Shown one piece after another: positions 27,215 through 35,357 of a stretch of DNA of 64,000 bases. The notes under the pieces are model-generated. The model did no database searches. It was given only the letters and a program-made list of their open reading frames with translations, and was not told the origin of the DNA. The first letter of the stretch is position 1; the number at the start of each line of letters is the position of its first letter. Origin of the DNA: Comamonadaceae bacterium UBA2121. GTDB taxonomy: Bacteria > Pseudomonadota > Gammaproteobacteria > Burkholderiales > Burkholderiaceae_C. The position numbers and the translations under genes were made by a program. Where the stretch lies: the NCBI GenBank assembly GCA_002331385.1, contig DCYB01000012.1:306381-370380 (forward strand). The letters are read 5' to 3'.

Positions 27215-27694
27215 ATGTCCATTCCAAGTCGATCTGCCGACATGCTGCAATCTGCCCACGCATTCGCCCACTCCACCCGCCGTGCTGTTGCACGCGGCTT
27301 CACCCTGATCGAGCTCATGGTGGTGCTTGTCATCATCGGCGTACTGGCCGCCTTGATCGTGCCGAACGTGCTGGATCGCGCCGACGACGCGCGCAGCACC
27401 GCCGCACGCACGGACATCACCAATCTGATGCAGGCGCTCAAGATGTATCGCCTGGACAATCAGCGTTACCCCACCGCCGAGCAGGGCCTGCAAGCGTTGG
27501 TCGCGCGCCCGTCGAGCGGACCCGCGCCCAACAACTGGCGTCCGTATCTGGAAAAGCTGCCCAACGATCCCTGGGGCCGCCCCTACCAGTACCTGAGCCC
27601 CGGCATCAAGGGTGAAGTGGACGTCATGTCCTTCGGCGCAGACGGGCAGTCGGGCGGCGAAGGCAAGGACGCAGACATCGGCAGCTGGCAATAA
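27215..27694 (+). CDS. gspG: Major pseudopilin GspG
   Basis: Main subunit of the T2SS pseudopilus; 159 residues. The prepilin site RG^FTLIELMVV with Glu+5 precedes a hydrophobic helix; the C-terminal T2SG domain has YPTAEQGLQAL and the calcium-site region GAGQ-like DGQSGGEGKDADIG. The leader is 28 residues from the ATG at 27215 (GAGG 4 nt upstream); starting at 27242 gives a more usual 19-residue leader but has no SD. Processing needs a GspO/PilD peptidase, which is not in the window. Confidence 0.95.
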   Translation: MSIPSRSADMLQSAHAFAHSTRRAVARGFTLIELMVVLVIIGVLAALIVPNVLDRADDARSTAARTDITNLMQALKMYRLDNQRYPTAEQGLQALVARPSSGPAPNNWRPYLEKLPNDPWGRPYQYLSPGIKGEVDVMSFGADGQSGGEGKDADIGSWQ

Positions 27695-27744
27695 TCCGCG
27701 CTGAACCCGTCGCCACACCCTGCCCTCATACCCCACCGATCGCC

Positions 27745-28170
27745 ATGAAACGCTCCAGCCACGGCTTCACTCTGCTGGAGCTGCTGGTGGTGATGTCCAT
27801 CATCGCGCTGGCCACCGTCGGCGTGAGCTTTGCCTTGCGCGATGACGGCGCCAGAGAACTGCAGCGCGAAGGCGAGCGGCTGGCCGTGCTGCTCGAAAGC
27901 GCACGCGCCCAATCACGCGCCTCGGGCACGGCGGTGCGTTGGCGCCCGACCGAAACCGGATTCGTCTTTGAGGGATTGCCCACATTGCGGCTCCCTAAGC
28001 AATGGCTGCTCAACGGCACGCACACGAACGGTCCCGCGCAGCTTTGGCTCGGGCCGGAGCCCATCATCAGTGCGCAACAAGTGTGGCTGATCAACGACGC
28101 CTTTCCCGGACGCGCCGTGCGCCTGTCCACCGACGGGGTCCGCGCGTTCACGGTGGAGCAAATGCAGTGA
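27745..28170 (+). CDS. gspH: Minor pseudopilin GspH
   Basis: Minor pseudopilin; 141 residues with short leader MKRSSHG^FTLLELLVVMSI and the GspH beta domain (REGERLAVLLESARAQS; WLINDAFPGRAVRL). It starts 50 nt after gspG, and its stop overlaps the gspI GTG start (GTGA). Confidence 0.92.
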   Translation: MKRSSHGFTLLELLVVMSIIALATVGVSFALRDDGARELQREGERLAVLLESARAQSRASGTAVRWRPTETGFVFEGLPTLRLPKQWLLNGTHTNGPAQLWLGPEPIISAQQVWLINDAFPGRAVRLSTDGVRAFTVEQMQ

Positions 28171-28541
28171 ACCAGCGCATCTGCATCGCCCCGCAGCGTG
28201 GCTTCACGCTGGTAGAGGTGCTGGTGGCGCTGGCCATCGTGGCCATTGCGCTGGTGGCAGGATCGCAGGCCACGTCGGCACTGGTGACCAACTCCACGCG
28301 CCAGACCGATGTGATGCTGGGGCACATTTGCGCCCAGAACGAGCTGGTGAAGGCGCGCCTTGCCCGCGAACTGCCCTCGTACGGCGATAACCAGAGCGTG
28401 TGCGAGCAGGCCGGGCGCAGCTATCAGGTGGTGACCACGGTGTCGCCGCTGCCCAATCCGCAATTCCGCCGCGTGGACGCCCAGGTGTTTGACGAGCGCT
28501 ATCCGGTGATCCGCGTCTCCACCATCGTGGGAAGGTACTGA
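28167..28541 (+). CDS. gspI: Minor pseudopilin GspI, GTG start
   Basis: Minor pseudopilin; 124 residues. The sequence NQRICIAPQRG^FTLVEVLVALAI gives the prepilin site 12 residues in, and the rest matches T2SI (QNELVKARLARELP). The only start that fits is GTG at 28167, overlapping the gspH stop by 4 nt, so translation is coupled. Part of the GspHIJK tip complex. Confidence 0.92.
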   Translation: MNQRICIAPQRGFTLVEVLVALAIVAIALVAGSQATSALVTNSTRQTDVMLGHICAQNELVKARLARELPSYGDNQSVCEQAGRSYQVVTTVSPLPNPQFRRVDAQVFDERYPVIRVSTIVGRY

Positions 28542-28547
28542 TCGCCC

Positions 28548-29267
28548 ATGCGCTGCGCCGTCCCTCCCCTTTCCTTTGTCAACAGTCGGGGCCGTGTCGC
28601 CAAGGGGTTCACGCTCATCGAACTGATGGTGGCGATTGCCGTGCTCGCCATCATCGCCCTGCTGAGTTGGCGCGGACTGGACGGCATGGTGCGCGCGCAA
28701 AACATCACACGCGAGCGATCGGACCAATTGGTGATCGTGCAAAACGCACTCGCGCAATGGAATGCAGATCTCGATGCCTTGCAGGCCCTGGACAACACCC
28801 AGCCACTCGCATGGGATGGGCAGGCGCTGCGCATGACGCGCCGCAGCACGCAGCAGCCCGAACAAGGCGCGGTGGTGGTGGCGTGGGCGCGGCGCACCGC
28901 AGGTGGCACGCCCATGTGGTTGCGCTGGCAATCGCCGCCGGTCACCACCGTATCCGATTGGAGCGTCGCATGGGATCGCGCGGCGCAATGGGCGCGCACG
29001 CCCTCCAGCAGCGAAGCGCAGCGCGAGACCCAGTTGTTCCCGCTCGCGGACTGGCAATTGTTCTACCACGTCGGCGGAGCCTGGGCGAATGCGCAATCCA
29101 GCAAGGGCGGCAGCTTTGCCGAGCAGACGCTGAGCGGGCTGAGCTCCGCCTCCGCATCCATTCCCGAAGGCGTGCGCGTGCAGATCACGCTGCCTGCGGG
29201 CGGGGCGATCTCGGGCACCATCACTCAGGATTGGGTCAACCCGTTGATTGGAGGGAACAAGCGATGA
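28548..29267 (+). CDS. gspJ: Minor pseudopilin GspJ
   Basis: Minor pseudopilin of the tip; 239 residues. Leader of 19 residues then AKG^FTLIELMVAIAVLAI; the GspJ motif LLSWRGLDGMVRAQ follows. The C-terminal beta domain contains WQLFYHVGGAW and EGVRVQITLPAG. Six nt from gspI; the stop overlaps the gspK start. Confidence 0.93.
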   Translation: MRCAVPPLSFVNSRGRVAKGFTLIELMVAIAVLAIIALLSWRGLDGMVRAQNITRERSDQLVIVQNALAQWNADLDALQALDNTQPLAWDGQALRMTRRSTQQPEQGAVVVAWARRTAGGTPMWLRWQSPPVTTVSDWSVAWDRAAQWARTPSSSEAQRETQLFPLADWQLFYHVGGAWANAQSSKGGSFAEQTLSGLSSASASIPEGVRVQITLPAGGAISGTITQDWVNPLIGGNKR

Positions 29268-30250
29268 GGCTTCCGCTGCGCCAATCCGGCGCTGCTCTGC
29301 TAGCGGCCATGTTGACCGTGGCGCTGGTCGCCACCTATGCCGCGTCGGCCATGTGGCAGCAGTGGCGCGCGATCGAAGTGGAGGCGGCGGAGCGCTCGCG
29401 CATCCAGTCCTCGTGGATTCTGGTCGGCGCGCTGGACTGGTCGCGCCTGATCCTGCGCGAGGATTCACTGGCAAAAAACGACCGGACCGACAACCTCACC
29501 GAGCCCTGGTCCGTGCCCCTGGAAGAGGCGCGGCTGTCCACCTTTCTGGCCGCCCAGCGCGGCGTATCGCAAGCCGACGATGCCAGTGCCGACACCTACA
29601 ACGCCTTCCTCTCGGGCCGCATCACCGACCTGCAATCGCGCTTGAACCTGCGCAACCTGGTCGCCAACAACACCGTCAACGCCGAGACCTTGAAAGCCTT
29701 TGGCCGCCTCTTTAACTACCTCGGTCTGCCGCAGGACGAGCTGACGCGCATCGCCACCCACATGCAGCAAGCCGTTGGCCGGGAGGGCGAAGGCGCCGCC
29801 AACAGTGCCGCGCCGCTGTTACCGCACACCCTGCAGCAGTTGACGTGGTGGGGCATCTCGCCCGTCACCCTGTCGAAGCTGGCCCCCTATGTCACCTTGC
29901 TGCCCGAAGCGACCAAAGTGAACCTGAATACCGCCAGCGCCGAAGTGATCTGGGCCGCCGCCGATGGGCTGGACATGTCGCAGGCGCAGCAGATCGTTCA
30001 GTCGCGCGATAGGCAATACTTCAAGACCGTGCAGGAGGCGACGCGGCTGCTAGGCGACGACGAACGCCTAACCGCTGCCGCGTTCGAAGTGAGCTCCGCC
30101 TACTTTGAGGTGCGCGGCCGCATGCGCATCGACCAGACCGTAGTGGAAGAACGCTCACTCATACTCAAACAGCGCGGCTTCGCTCGCACACTCTGGCGCG
30201 AACGCGGCGGTTTTCTGCGCGATACCACCTATACGATGGGGAATTCTTGA
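29264..30250 (+). CDS. gspK: Minor pseudopilin GspK
   Basis: Large minor pseudopilin capping the pseudopilus; 328 residues. The N-terminus MRLPLRQSGAALLAAMLTVA shows the GspK-type cleavage site (G^AALL, lacking the FTLIE form). The helix-hairpin-helix-like T2SSK domain includes VNLNTASAEVIWAA and VQSRDRQYFKTVQEA. GGAGG precedes the ATG, which overlaps the gspJ stop as ATGA. Confidence 0.93.
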   Translation: MRLPLRQSGAALLAAMLTVALVATYAASAMWQQWRAIEVEAAERSRIQSSWILVGALDWSRLILREDSLAKNDRTDNLTEPWSVPLEEARLSTFLAAQRGVSQADDASADTYNAFLSGRITDLQSRLNLRNLVANNTVNAETLKAFGRLFNYLGLPQDELTRIATHMQQAVGREGEGAANSAAPLLPHTLQQLTWWGISPVTLSKLAPYVTLLPEATKVNLNTASAEVIWAAADGLDMSQAQQIVQSRDRQYFKTVQEATRLLGDDERLTAAAFEVSSAYFEVRGRMRIDQTVVEERSLILKQRGFARTLWRERGGFLRDTTYTMGNS

Positions 30251-30317
30251 ACGCACTGCACACATGTCACCACGGGGTATCCCGTGTGCGCCCTAAAATG
30301 GCGCGCGAAAACGAGTC

Positions 30318-31565
30318 ATGAGCACCCTCATCATTTATCTGCCTGCGGGCATGCCGGGACCGACCACGGAATACAGCTACACGCTGACCGCGGACGGCCA
30401 CACCGCCACGCGCCACGCCAGTACCACCGCTGCCCTGCTGCCCGATCCGGGCCGCACGGGAGAGGTGGTCGCCGTGCTGCCGGTGCGCGCGCTGTCGTGG
30501 CAGCGCGTGACTTTGCCACAAGGCGCCACCACATCGCCCGCGCGCCTGCGCTCGGTGCTGGAGGGCCTGCTCGAAGAGCAACTGCTGGACGATCCTGCGG
30601 AGCTGCACTTTGCCCTCGCCCCCCATGCCCACATCGGCGCACCTGCGTGGGTGGCAGTGTGCGAGCGTGAATGGCTACAGGCGCATCTGCTGGCGCTGGA
30701 GGCGGCGGGCCGCAGTGCCGAGCGCATCGTTCCCGAATTTGCGCCCGCGCCCACCCCGTCTGACGCGGATGCCTCACCCGAAGTGTTTGCACTGGGCGTT
30801 CCCGAAGACGCATTCGTGGTGCTCACCGCGCAAGGCAATGAACGCGATGCCGTCTGCGTGCTTCCCCTGAATGCCGCGACGCTGGCGCTGGCCGTGCAAG
30901 ACAGCGACGCGCCACCCAAAGTCCACGCCGAACCCGCCGTGGCCGCGATGACAGAGAAGTGGCTGAACCGACCGCCAGAACTCTCAACCTACAGCCAGCG
31001 CGCACTGGCAGCGGCGCGCAGCGAATGGAATCTGGCACAACTGGATTTCGCCAGCAGTGGCCGCATCCGCGCCATGCGCAGTGCGACCGGCGCCTTCAAC
31101 AGTTTTTTCCGCGCACCGCAATGGCGTGCCGGGCGCTGGGCGCTCGGCCTCGCCGTGATCGCGCAACTGATCGGTCTGAACGTCTGGGCCTTCAAGGAGC
31201 GGCAATCCCTCACGGCCAAGGAAGGCGGCGTGCGCAGCATCCTGCAGCAGACGTTCCCCAACGTGCGCGTCGTCGTCGACGCTCCCGTACAAATGGAGCG
31301 CGAAGTGGCCCAACTGCGCCAGCAGGCGGGCAGCGTCTCGCGGCGTGATCTGGAGCCCCTGCTTGCCGCCGCCGGTGCCGCAATGCCCAAGGACAAGACG
31401 CCGACCCAGATCGAGTTCGCCAATGCCGAATTACGCCTGACCGGCGTGTCGCTGTCTGCGGAAGAAATGGATGCGGCCAACCAGCGCCTGCGTGCCGACG
31501 GATTCACGGCGCGTCAACAGGACCGGCACGTGCTGATCCAGTCTGCGGAGAATGACGCGCGATGA
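30318..31565 (+). CDS. gspL: Type II secretion protein L
   Basis: Inner-membrane platform protein that recruits the GspE ATPase; 415 residues. The cytoplasmic actin-like domain (1-about 250) includes VVAVLPVRALSWQRVTLP in two parts, followed by a membrane segment (about 275-295, WALGLAVIAQLIGLNVWAF) and a periplasmic ferredoxin-like domain. Begins 67 nt after gspK and overlaps gspM by 4 nt. Confidence 0.9.
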   Translation: MSTLIIYLPAGMPGPTTEYSYTLTADGHTATRHASTTAALLPDPGRTGEVVAVLPVRALSWQRVTLPQGATTSPARLRSVLEGLLEEQLLDDPAELHFALAPHAHIGAPAWVAVCEREWLQAHLLALEAAGRSAERIVPEFAPAPTPSDADASPEVFALGVPEDAFVVLTAQGNERDAVCVLPLNAATLALAVQDSDAPPKVHAEPAVAAMTEKWLNRPPELSTYSQRALAAARSEWNLAQLDFASSGRIRAMRSATGAFNSFFRAPQWRAGRWALGLAVIAQLIGLNVWAFKERQSLTAKEGGVRSILQQTFPNVRVVVDAPVQMEREVAQLRQQAGSVSRRDLEPLLAAAGAAMPKDKTPTQIEFANAELRLTGVSLSAEEMDAANQRLRADGFTARQQDRHVLIQSAENDAR

Positions 31566-32104
31566 ACAAACCTTCACTCGACCCCTTCAAGCAGCGCTGG
31601 AAGTCGCTGGGCGCACGCGAGCAAACGCTGGTGCTGGTGGCGGCAGGCGTCGTCCTGCTGGCGCTGCTGTGGTGGGTGGCGCTCGCCCCGGCCATCAAGA
31701 CGCTGCGCACCGCCCCGGCAGCGCATGCCGCGCTCGATCGTGAGCTGCAACGCATGCGCACCCTGCAGCAGGAAGCACTGGAGTTGCAAAAAGTCCCCCG
31801 CACTGAAGGCGCCGAGGCCGCACGCACCTTGCAGACGTCCGTCACGCAGCAATTGGGTGCCAGCGCCCAACTCAACGTCGTGGGCGATCGCGCCACGCTG
31901 AGCCTCAAGCCGACGGCGGCACAAACGCTCGCGCCCTGGCTGGCGCAGGTGCGCAGCACGGCACGCGCCGTACCGATCGAAGCCAAGCTGGTGCGCAGCA
32001 CGGCGCGCGCTCCCGCCGCCCCCGCCAAAGCGCCCGTTGCCGACGCAGTGCCCGCCCCCATGCAATGGGAAGGCTCCATCGTGCTGGCACTGCCCCCGGG
32101 CTGA
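31562..32104 (+). CDS. gspM: Type II secretion protein M
   Basis: Small bitopic partner of GspL; 180 residues. Layout: cytoplasmic FKQRWKSLGAREQTLV, a membrane helix (about 23-45), coiled coil and a small periplasmic domain (QLGASAQLNVVGDRATLSL). The ATGA overlap with gspL supports coupled synthesis. Confidence 0.9.
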   Translation: MNKPSLDPFKQRWKSLGAREQTLVLVAAGVVLLALLWWVALAPAIKTLRTAPAAHAALDRELQRMRTLQQEALELQKVPRTEGAEAARTLQTSVTQQLGASAQLNVVGDRATLSLKPTAAQTLAPWLAQVRSTARAVPIEAKLVRSTARAPAAPAKAPVADAVPAPMQWEGSIVLALPPG

Positions 32105-32132
32105 GGCCCACCATCCATCAGAAGCATTCCAC

Positions 32133-32939
32133 GTGTTCCGCCAACAAGCCCCTCTCCCGCAGACCACCCGCACGCGCTCGCCGCGCGGCTGGGCGCTGGC
32201 TGGGGGCGTGCTCGGCGGCCTGTGCACGCTCACCCTCTACGCACCTGCGCACTGGCTGACTACGCCACTCGCACAGGTCACCGGCCATCAGGTGCAGCTG
32301 CAGCAGCCACGCGGCACGATCTGGAATGGCTCCGCACGACTCGTGCTGACGGGCGGAGAAGGCAGCGCTGACGCGGCCTCACTGCCCGGTCGACTGAACT
32401 GGAAATTGCGGCCTACGTTCACCGGCGCGCGCCTGAGTGTGGATGCCGATTGCTGCACGCAGCAACCGCTGACCGCGCAGGTGCAATTGCGCTGGGGCGG
32501 CCTGCAGATGAAGGTGAACGATCAGCTCAGTCACTGGCCTGCCGCCGTGCTTGCTGGCCTCGGAACGCCATGGAACACCTTGCAGCCGCAAGGCAAGCTG
32601 GCGTTGCAGACCAAGGGCCTCTTGATCAGCGCCAACGCCGGTCGGCTGGTAGTGGACGGTGAGGTGCAGCTGGACGCGCTGGACGTTTCCTCGCGCCTGT
32701 CCACGCTGCGCCCGATGGGCAGCTACCGGGTGCTTGTGCAAGGCGGCAATGCGCCCACGCTGAATGTCAGCACGCTCGGTGGCGCCTTGCTGGTGAGCGG
32801 CACCGGCCAGTGGGTCGGGCAACGTCTGCGCTTCAATGGCGAGGCGCGCGCCGCGCCGGGGCGCGAAGCAGCGCTCGCCAATCTCTTGAACATCATTGGA
32901 CGGCGCACCGGCGACCGTTCCATTCTCACCGTGGGTTGA
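32133..32939 (+). CDS. gspN: Type II secretion protein N, GTG start
   Basis: GspN-type protein; 268 residues with one N-terminal membrane segment (WALAGGVLGGLCTLTLYA) and a beta-rich periplasmic part (QPRGTIWNGSARLVL; GRLNWKLRPTF). GspN occurs in only some T2SS loci and its role is unclear. The ATG upstream lies inside gspM; the GTG at 32133, 28 nt past the gspM stop, gives a usual length. The following gspD begins 5 nt after the stop. Confidence 0.85.
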   Translation: MFRQQAPLPQTTRTRSPRGWALAGGVLGGLCTLTLYAPAHWLTTPLAQVTGHQVQLQQPRGTIWNGSARLVLTGGEGSADAASLPGRLNWKLRPTFTGARLSVDADCCTQQPLTAQVQLRWGGLQMKVNDQLSHWPAAVLAGLGTPWNTLQPQGKLALQTKGLLISANAGRLVVDGEVQLDALDVSSRLSTLRPMGSYRVLVQGGNAPTLNVSTLGGALLVSGTGQWVGQRLRFNGEARAAPGREAALANLLNIIGRRTGDRSILTVG

Positions 32940-32943
32940 ATTT

Positions 32944-35337
32944 ATGAATTTCCTGCCTCGATACCGCCTGCGGACTGCCTTGCACACCATCGCTGCCAGC
33001 ACCTTGCTGTTGTGCGCGGGCGTTCCGGCCCACGATGCGATGGCCCAGTCGGGCACCACGCGCAACGTGCAGTCCAACGAACCCGTCACGCTGAATTTCG
33101 CCAACGCCGACATCGAAGCCGTGGCACGCACCATTGCCACCATCACCGGCCGCAATGTGGTGGTGGACCCGCGCGTGCGCGGACAGCTCACGCTGGTGAC
33201 CGACAAGCCCGTGCCGCCCAGTGCTGCGTTCCAGCAGTTCCTCGCAGCGCTGCGCCTGCAGGGGTTCACCATCGTGGAGTCGGCAGGACTCTACAAGGTG
33301 GTGCCCGAAGCGGACGCCAAACTGCAATCCGGCGGCGTCACCGTCACGCAGGGCAGTTCGGGCAATGCGCCCAGCGGCGGACAGATCGTCACCCAGATCT
33401 TCAAGCTCAATTTCGAAAACGCGGGCAATCTGGTGCCGGTGCTGCGCCCGCTCATCAGCCCCAACAACACCATCAACGTGAACCCCGGCAACAACTCGCT
33501 GGTGATCACTGACTATGCGGACAACCTGCAACGCCTTGCACGCATCATCGCCGCGATGGATGTCTCCAACGCCAGCGACGTGGAAGTGATCGCGCTGCAA
33601 AACGCCATTGCATCCGATCTGGCACCGCTGGTGCAACGCCTCGTGGACGGCTCGGCCTCAGCGCCGTTGACCGGAGCGCCCACCGGGGCCGGAGCCGCGC
33701 CAGGGCAAACCGACAGCGCGTACCGCACCACCTTGCTGGCCGAGCCACGCAGCAACTCGCTCATCGTGCGCGCCGCCAACCCGGCGCGACTGGCGCTGGT
33801 GCGCTCGCTCGTGGCCAAGCTCGATCAGGCTCCAGCGGTCGGCAGTTCCGCCGCCACCGGCAACATCCACGTCGTCTATCTGAAAAACGCCGACGCGGTG
33901 AAGCTCGCGGCCACGCTGCGCGCCGCCATCTCCAACGGCTCGATGTCCGGCGGCACAGGCAGCAGCAACTCGGGCCTGCCTTTCAGCGGCAACAACAGCG
34001 GCGGACTGTCCAGCGGCCTCACCAACACCAGCACCGGCGGCATGGGCTCGACGCAAAATTCTGGCTTGGGCAACAGCATGACCAGTGGTGGATTGGGCAG
34101 TGGCACGTCCGGCGGCTTTGGCGGCTCGCAGAACAACCAGAACCAGCCGTCTACCGGCGGCCAGATCCAGGCCGACCCATCGACCAACTCGCTCATCATC
34201 ACCGCGCCAGAGCCGCAATATCGCCAGATTCGCGCCGTGATCGACAAGCTCGATGGCCGCCGTGCGCAGGTGCTGATCGAAAGCCTGATCGTCGAAGTCA
34301 GCGCCAACAAGGTGGCCGAATTCGGCATCCAGTGGCAAGGCATCATGGGCAAGTACGGCAGCACGCTCGGCCTCTTGGGCGTGAACTCCGGACAGGCGGG
34401 CACCAACATTCTGGACATGGCGATTGCCGCCGCCAGTTCCACCAACGGCAACCTGAGCAACCTGGCTGCTGCCAAGCCCTCGCCCGGCCTCAACTTTGCC
34501 GTGGCGCCGCGCATCAACGGCAAGTACTACCTGGGCGCGCTCGCCAACTTCCTCGAAAATTCGGGCGACGCCAACGTGCTGTCCACGCCCAACCTGCTCA
34601 CGCTGGACAACGAGGAAGCGCAAATCATCATCGGCGAGAACGTGCCGTTCGTGACCGGCTCCTATGCCAACTCCACGGGCAGCGCCACGGTCAATCCCTT
34701 CACCACGGTGGAGCGCAAGGACGTCGGCCTGATGCTGCGCGTGCGCCCGCAGATCAGCGAGAACGGCAGCGTGAAGCTCACGCTCTATCAGGAAGTCTCC
34801 AAGGTGAACGATGCCACGGCCAACAATGCCAACGGCCCCACCACGAGCAAGCGCTCCATCGAGTCCTCGGTGATGGTGCAGGACGGCAACGTCATCGTCA
34901 TCGGCGGCCTGCTGGAAGACACATATTCGATGGGCCAGGACAAGGTGCCGCTGATGGGCGACCTGCCCGTGGTCGGCGGCCTGTTCCGCAACGAATCGCG
35001 CAAGCGCCAGAAGTCCAACCTGATGGTGTTCCTGCGCCCGGTCGTGATTCGCGACGACGCCACCAGCGACGCGCTGGTGCAGGACCGCTACGAAGCCATC
35101 CGCGCGCTGCAACTGAACACGCAGCCCGCCGACAGCACAGTGATGCGCGCCGTCAACGACGCGCCAGTGCTGCCGCCGCTGAACACGCAGGTGCCGCCCG
35201 CCTCGGCCAACCGCATGAAGGCGCGTGAGCGCGCGTCGGCGCCCGCGCCCATGATTCCGGTGACCGTGCCCTCGCGGCCCACACTGCAGCCCCAGCCCGA
35301 GTGGTCGGTGCAGGACCCGAACTTCAAGCCGCAGTAA
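32944..35337 (+). CDS. gspD: Type II secretion secretin GspD
   Basis: Outer-membrane secretin channel; 797 residues. A signal peptide (cleavage near AMA^QSG) is followed by the N0 domain (VTLNFANADIEAVARTIA), N1-N3 repeats and the secretin core (VPFVTGSYA; VGLMLRVRPQIS; VMVQDGNVIVIGGL). Residues about 334-407 are a Gly/Ser/Asn-rich linker inside the N3 region, unlike the flanks. The C-terminal tail (APAPMIPVTVPSRPTLQPQP) is Pro-rich. There is no obvious pilotin-binding S-domain or lipobox. The start ATG gives a good signal sequence. Confidence 0.95.
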   Translation: MNFLPRYRLRTALHTIAASTLLLCAGVPAHDAMAQSGTTRNVQSNEPVTLNFANADIEAVARTIATITGRNVVVDPRVRGQLTLVTDKPVPPSAAFQQFLAALRLQGFTIVESAGLYKVVPEADAKLQSGGVTVTQGSSGNAPSGGQIVTQIFKLNFENAGNLVPVLRPLISPNNTINVNPGNNSLVITDYADNLQRLARIIAAMDVSNASDVEVIALQNAIASDLAPLVQRLVDGSASAPLTGAPTGAGAAPGQTDSAYRTTLLAEPRSNSLIVRAANPARLALVRSLVAKLDQAPAVGSSAATGNIHVVYLKNADAVKLAATLRAAISNGSMSGGTGSSNSGLPFSGNNSGGLSSGLTNTSTGGMGSTQNSGLGNSMTSGGLGSGTSGGFGGSQNNQNQPSTGGQIQADPSTNSLIITAPEPQYRQIRAVIDKLDGRRAQVLIESLIVEVSANKVAEFGIQWQGIMGKYGSTLGLLGVNSGQAGTNILDMAIAAASSTNGNLSNLAAAKPSPGLNFAVAPRINGKYYLGALANFLENSGDANVLSTPNLLTLDNEEAQIIIGENVPFVTGSYANSTGSATVNPFTTVERKDVGLMLRVRPQISENGSVKLTLYQEVSKVNDATANNANGPTTSKRSIESSVMVQDGNVIVIGGLLEDTYSMGQDKVPLMGDLPVVGGLFRNESRKRQKSNLMVFLRPVVIRDDATSDALVQDRYEAIRALQLNTQPADSTVMRAVNDAPVLPPLNTQVPPASANRMKARERASAPAPMIPVTVPSRPTLQPQPEWSVQDPNFKPQ

Positions 35338-35357
35338 GCGCAGGAAGACGATCGCTC

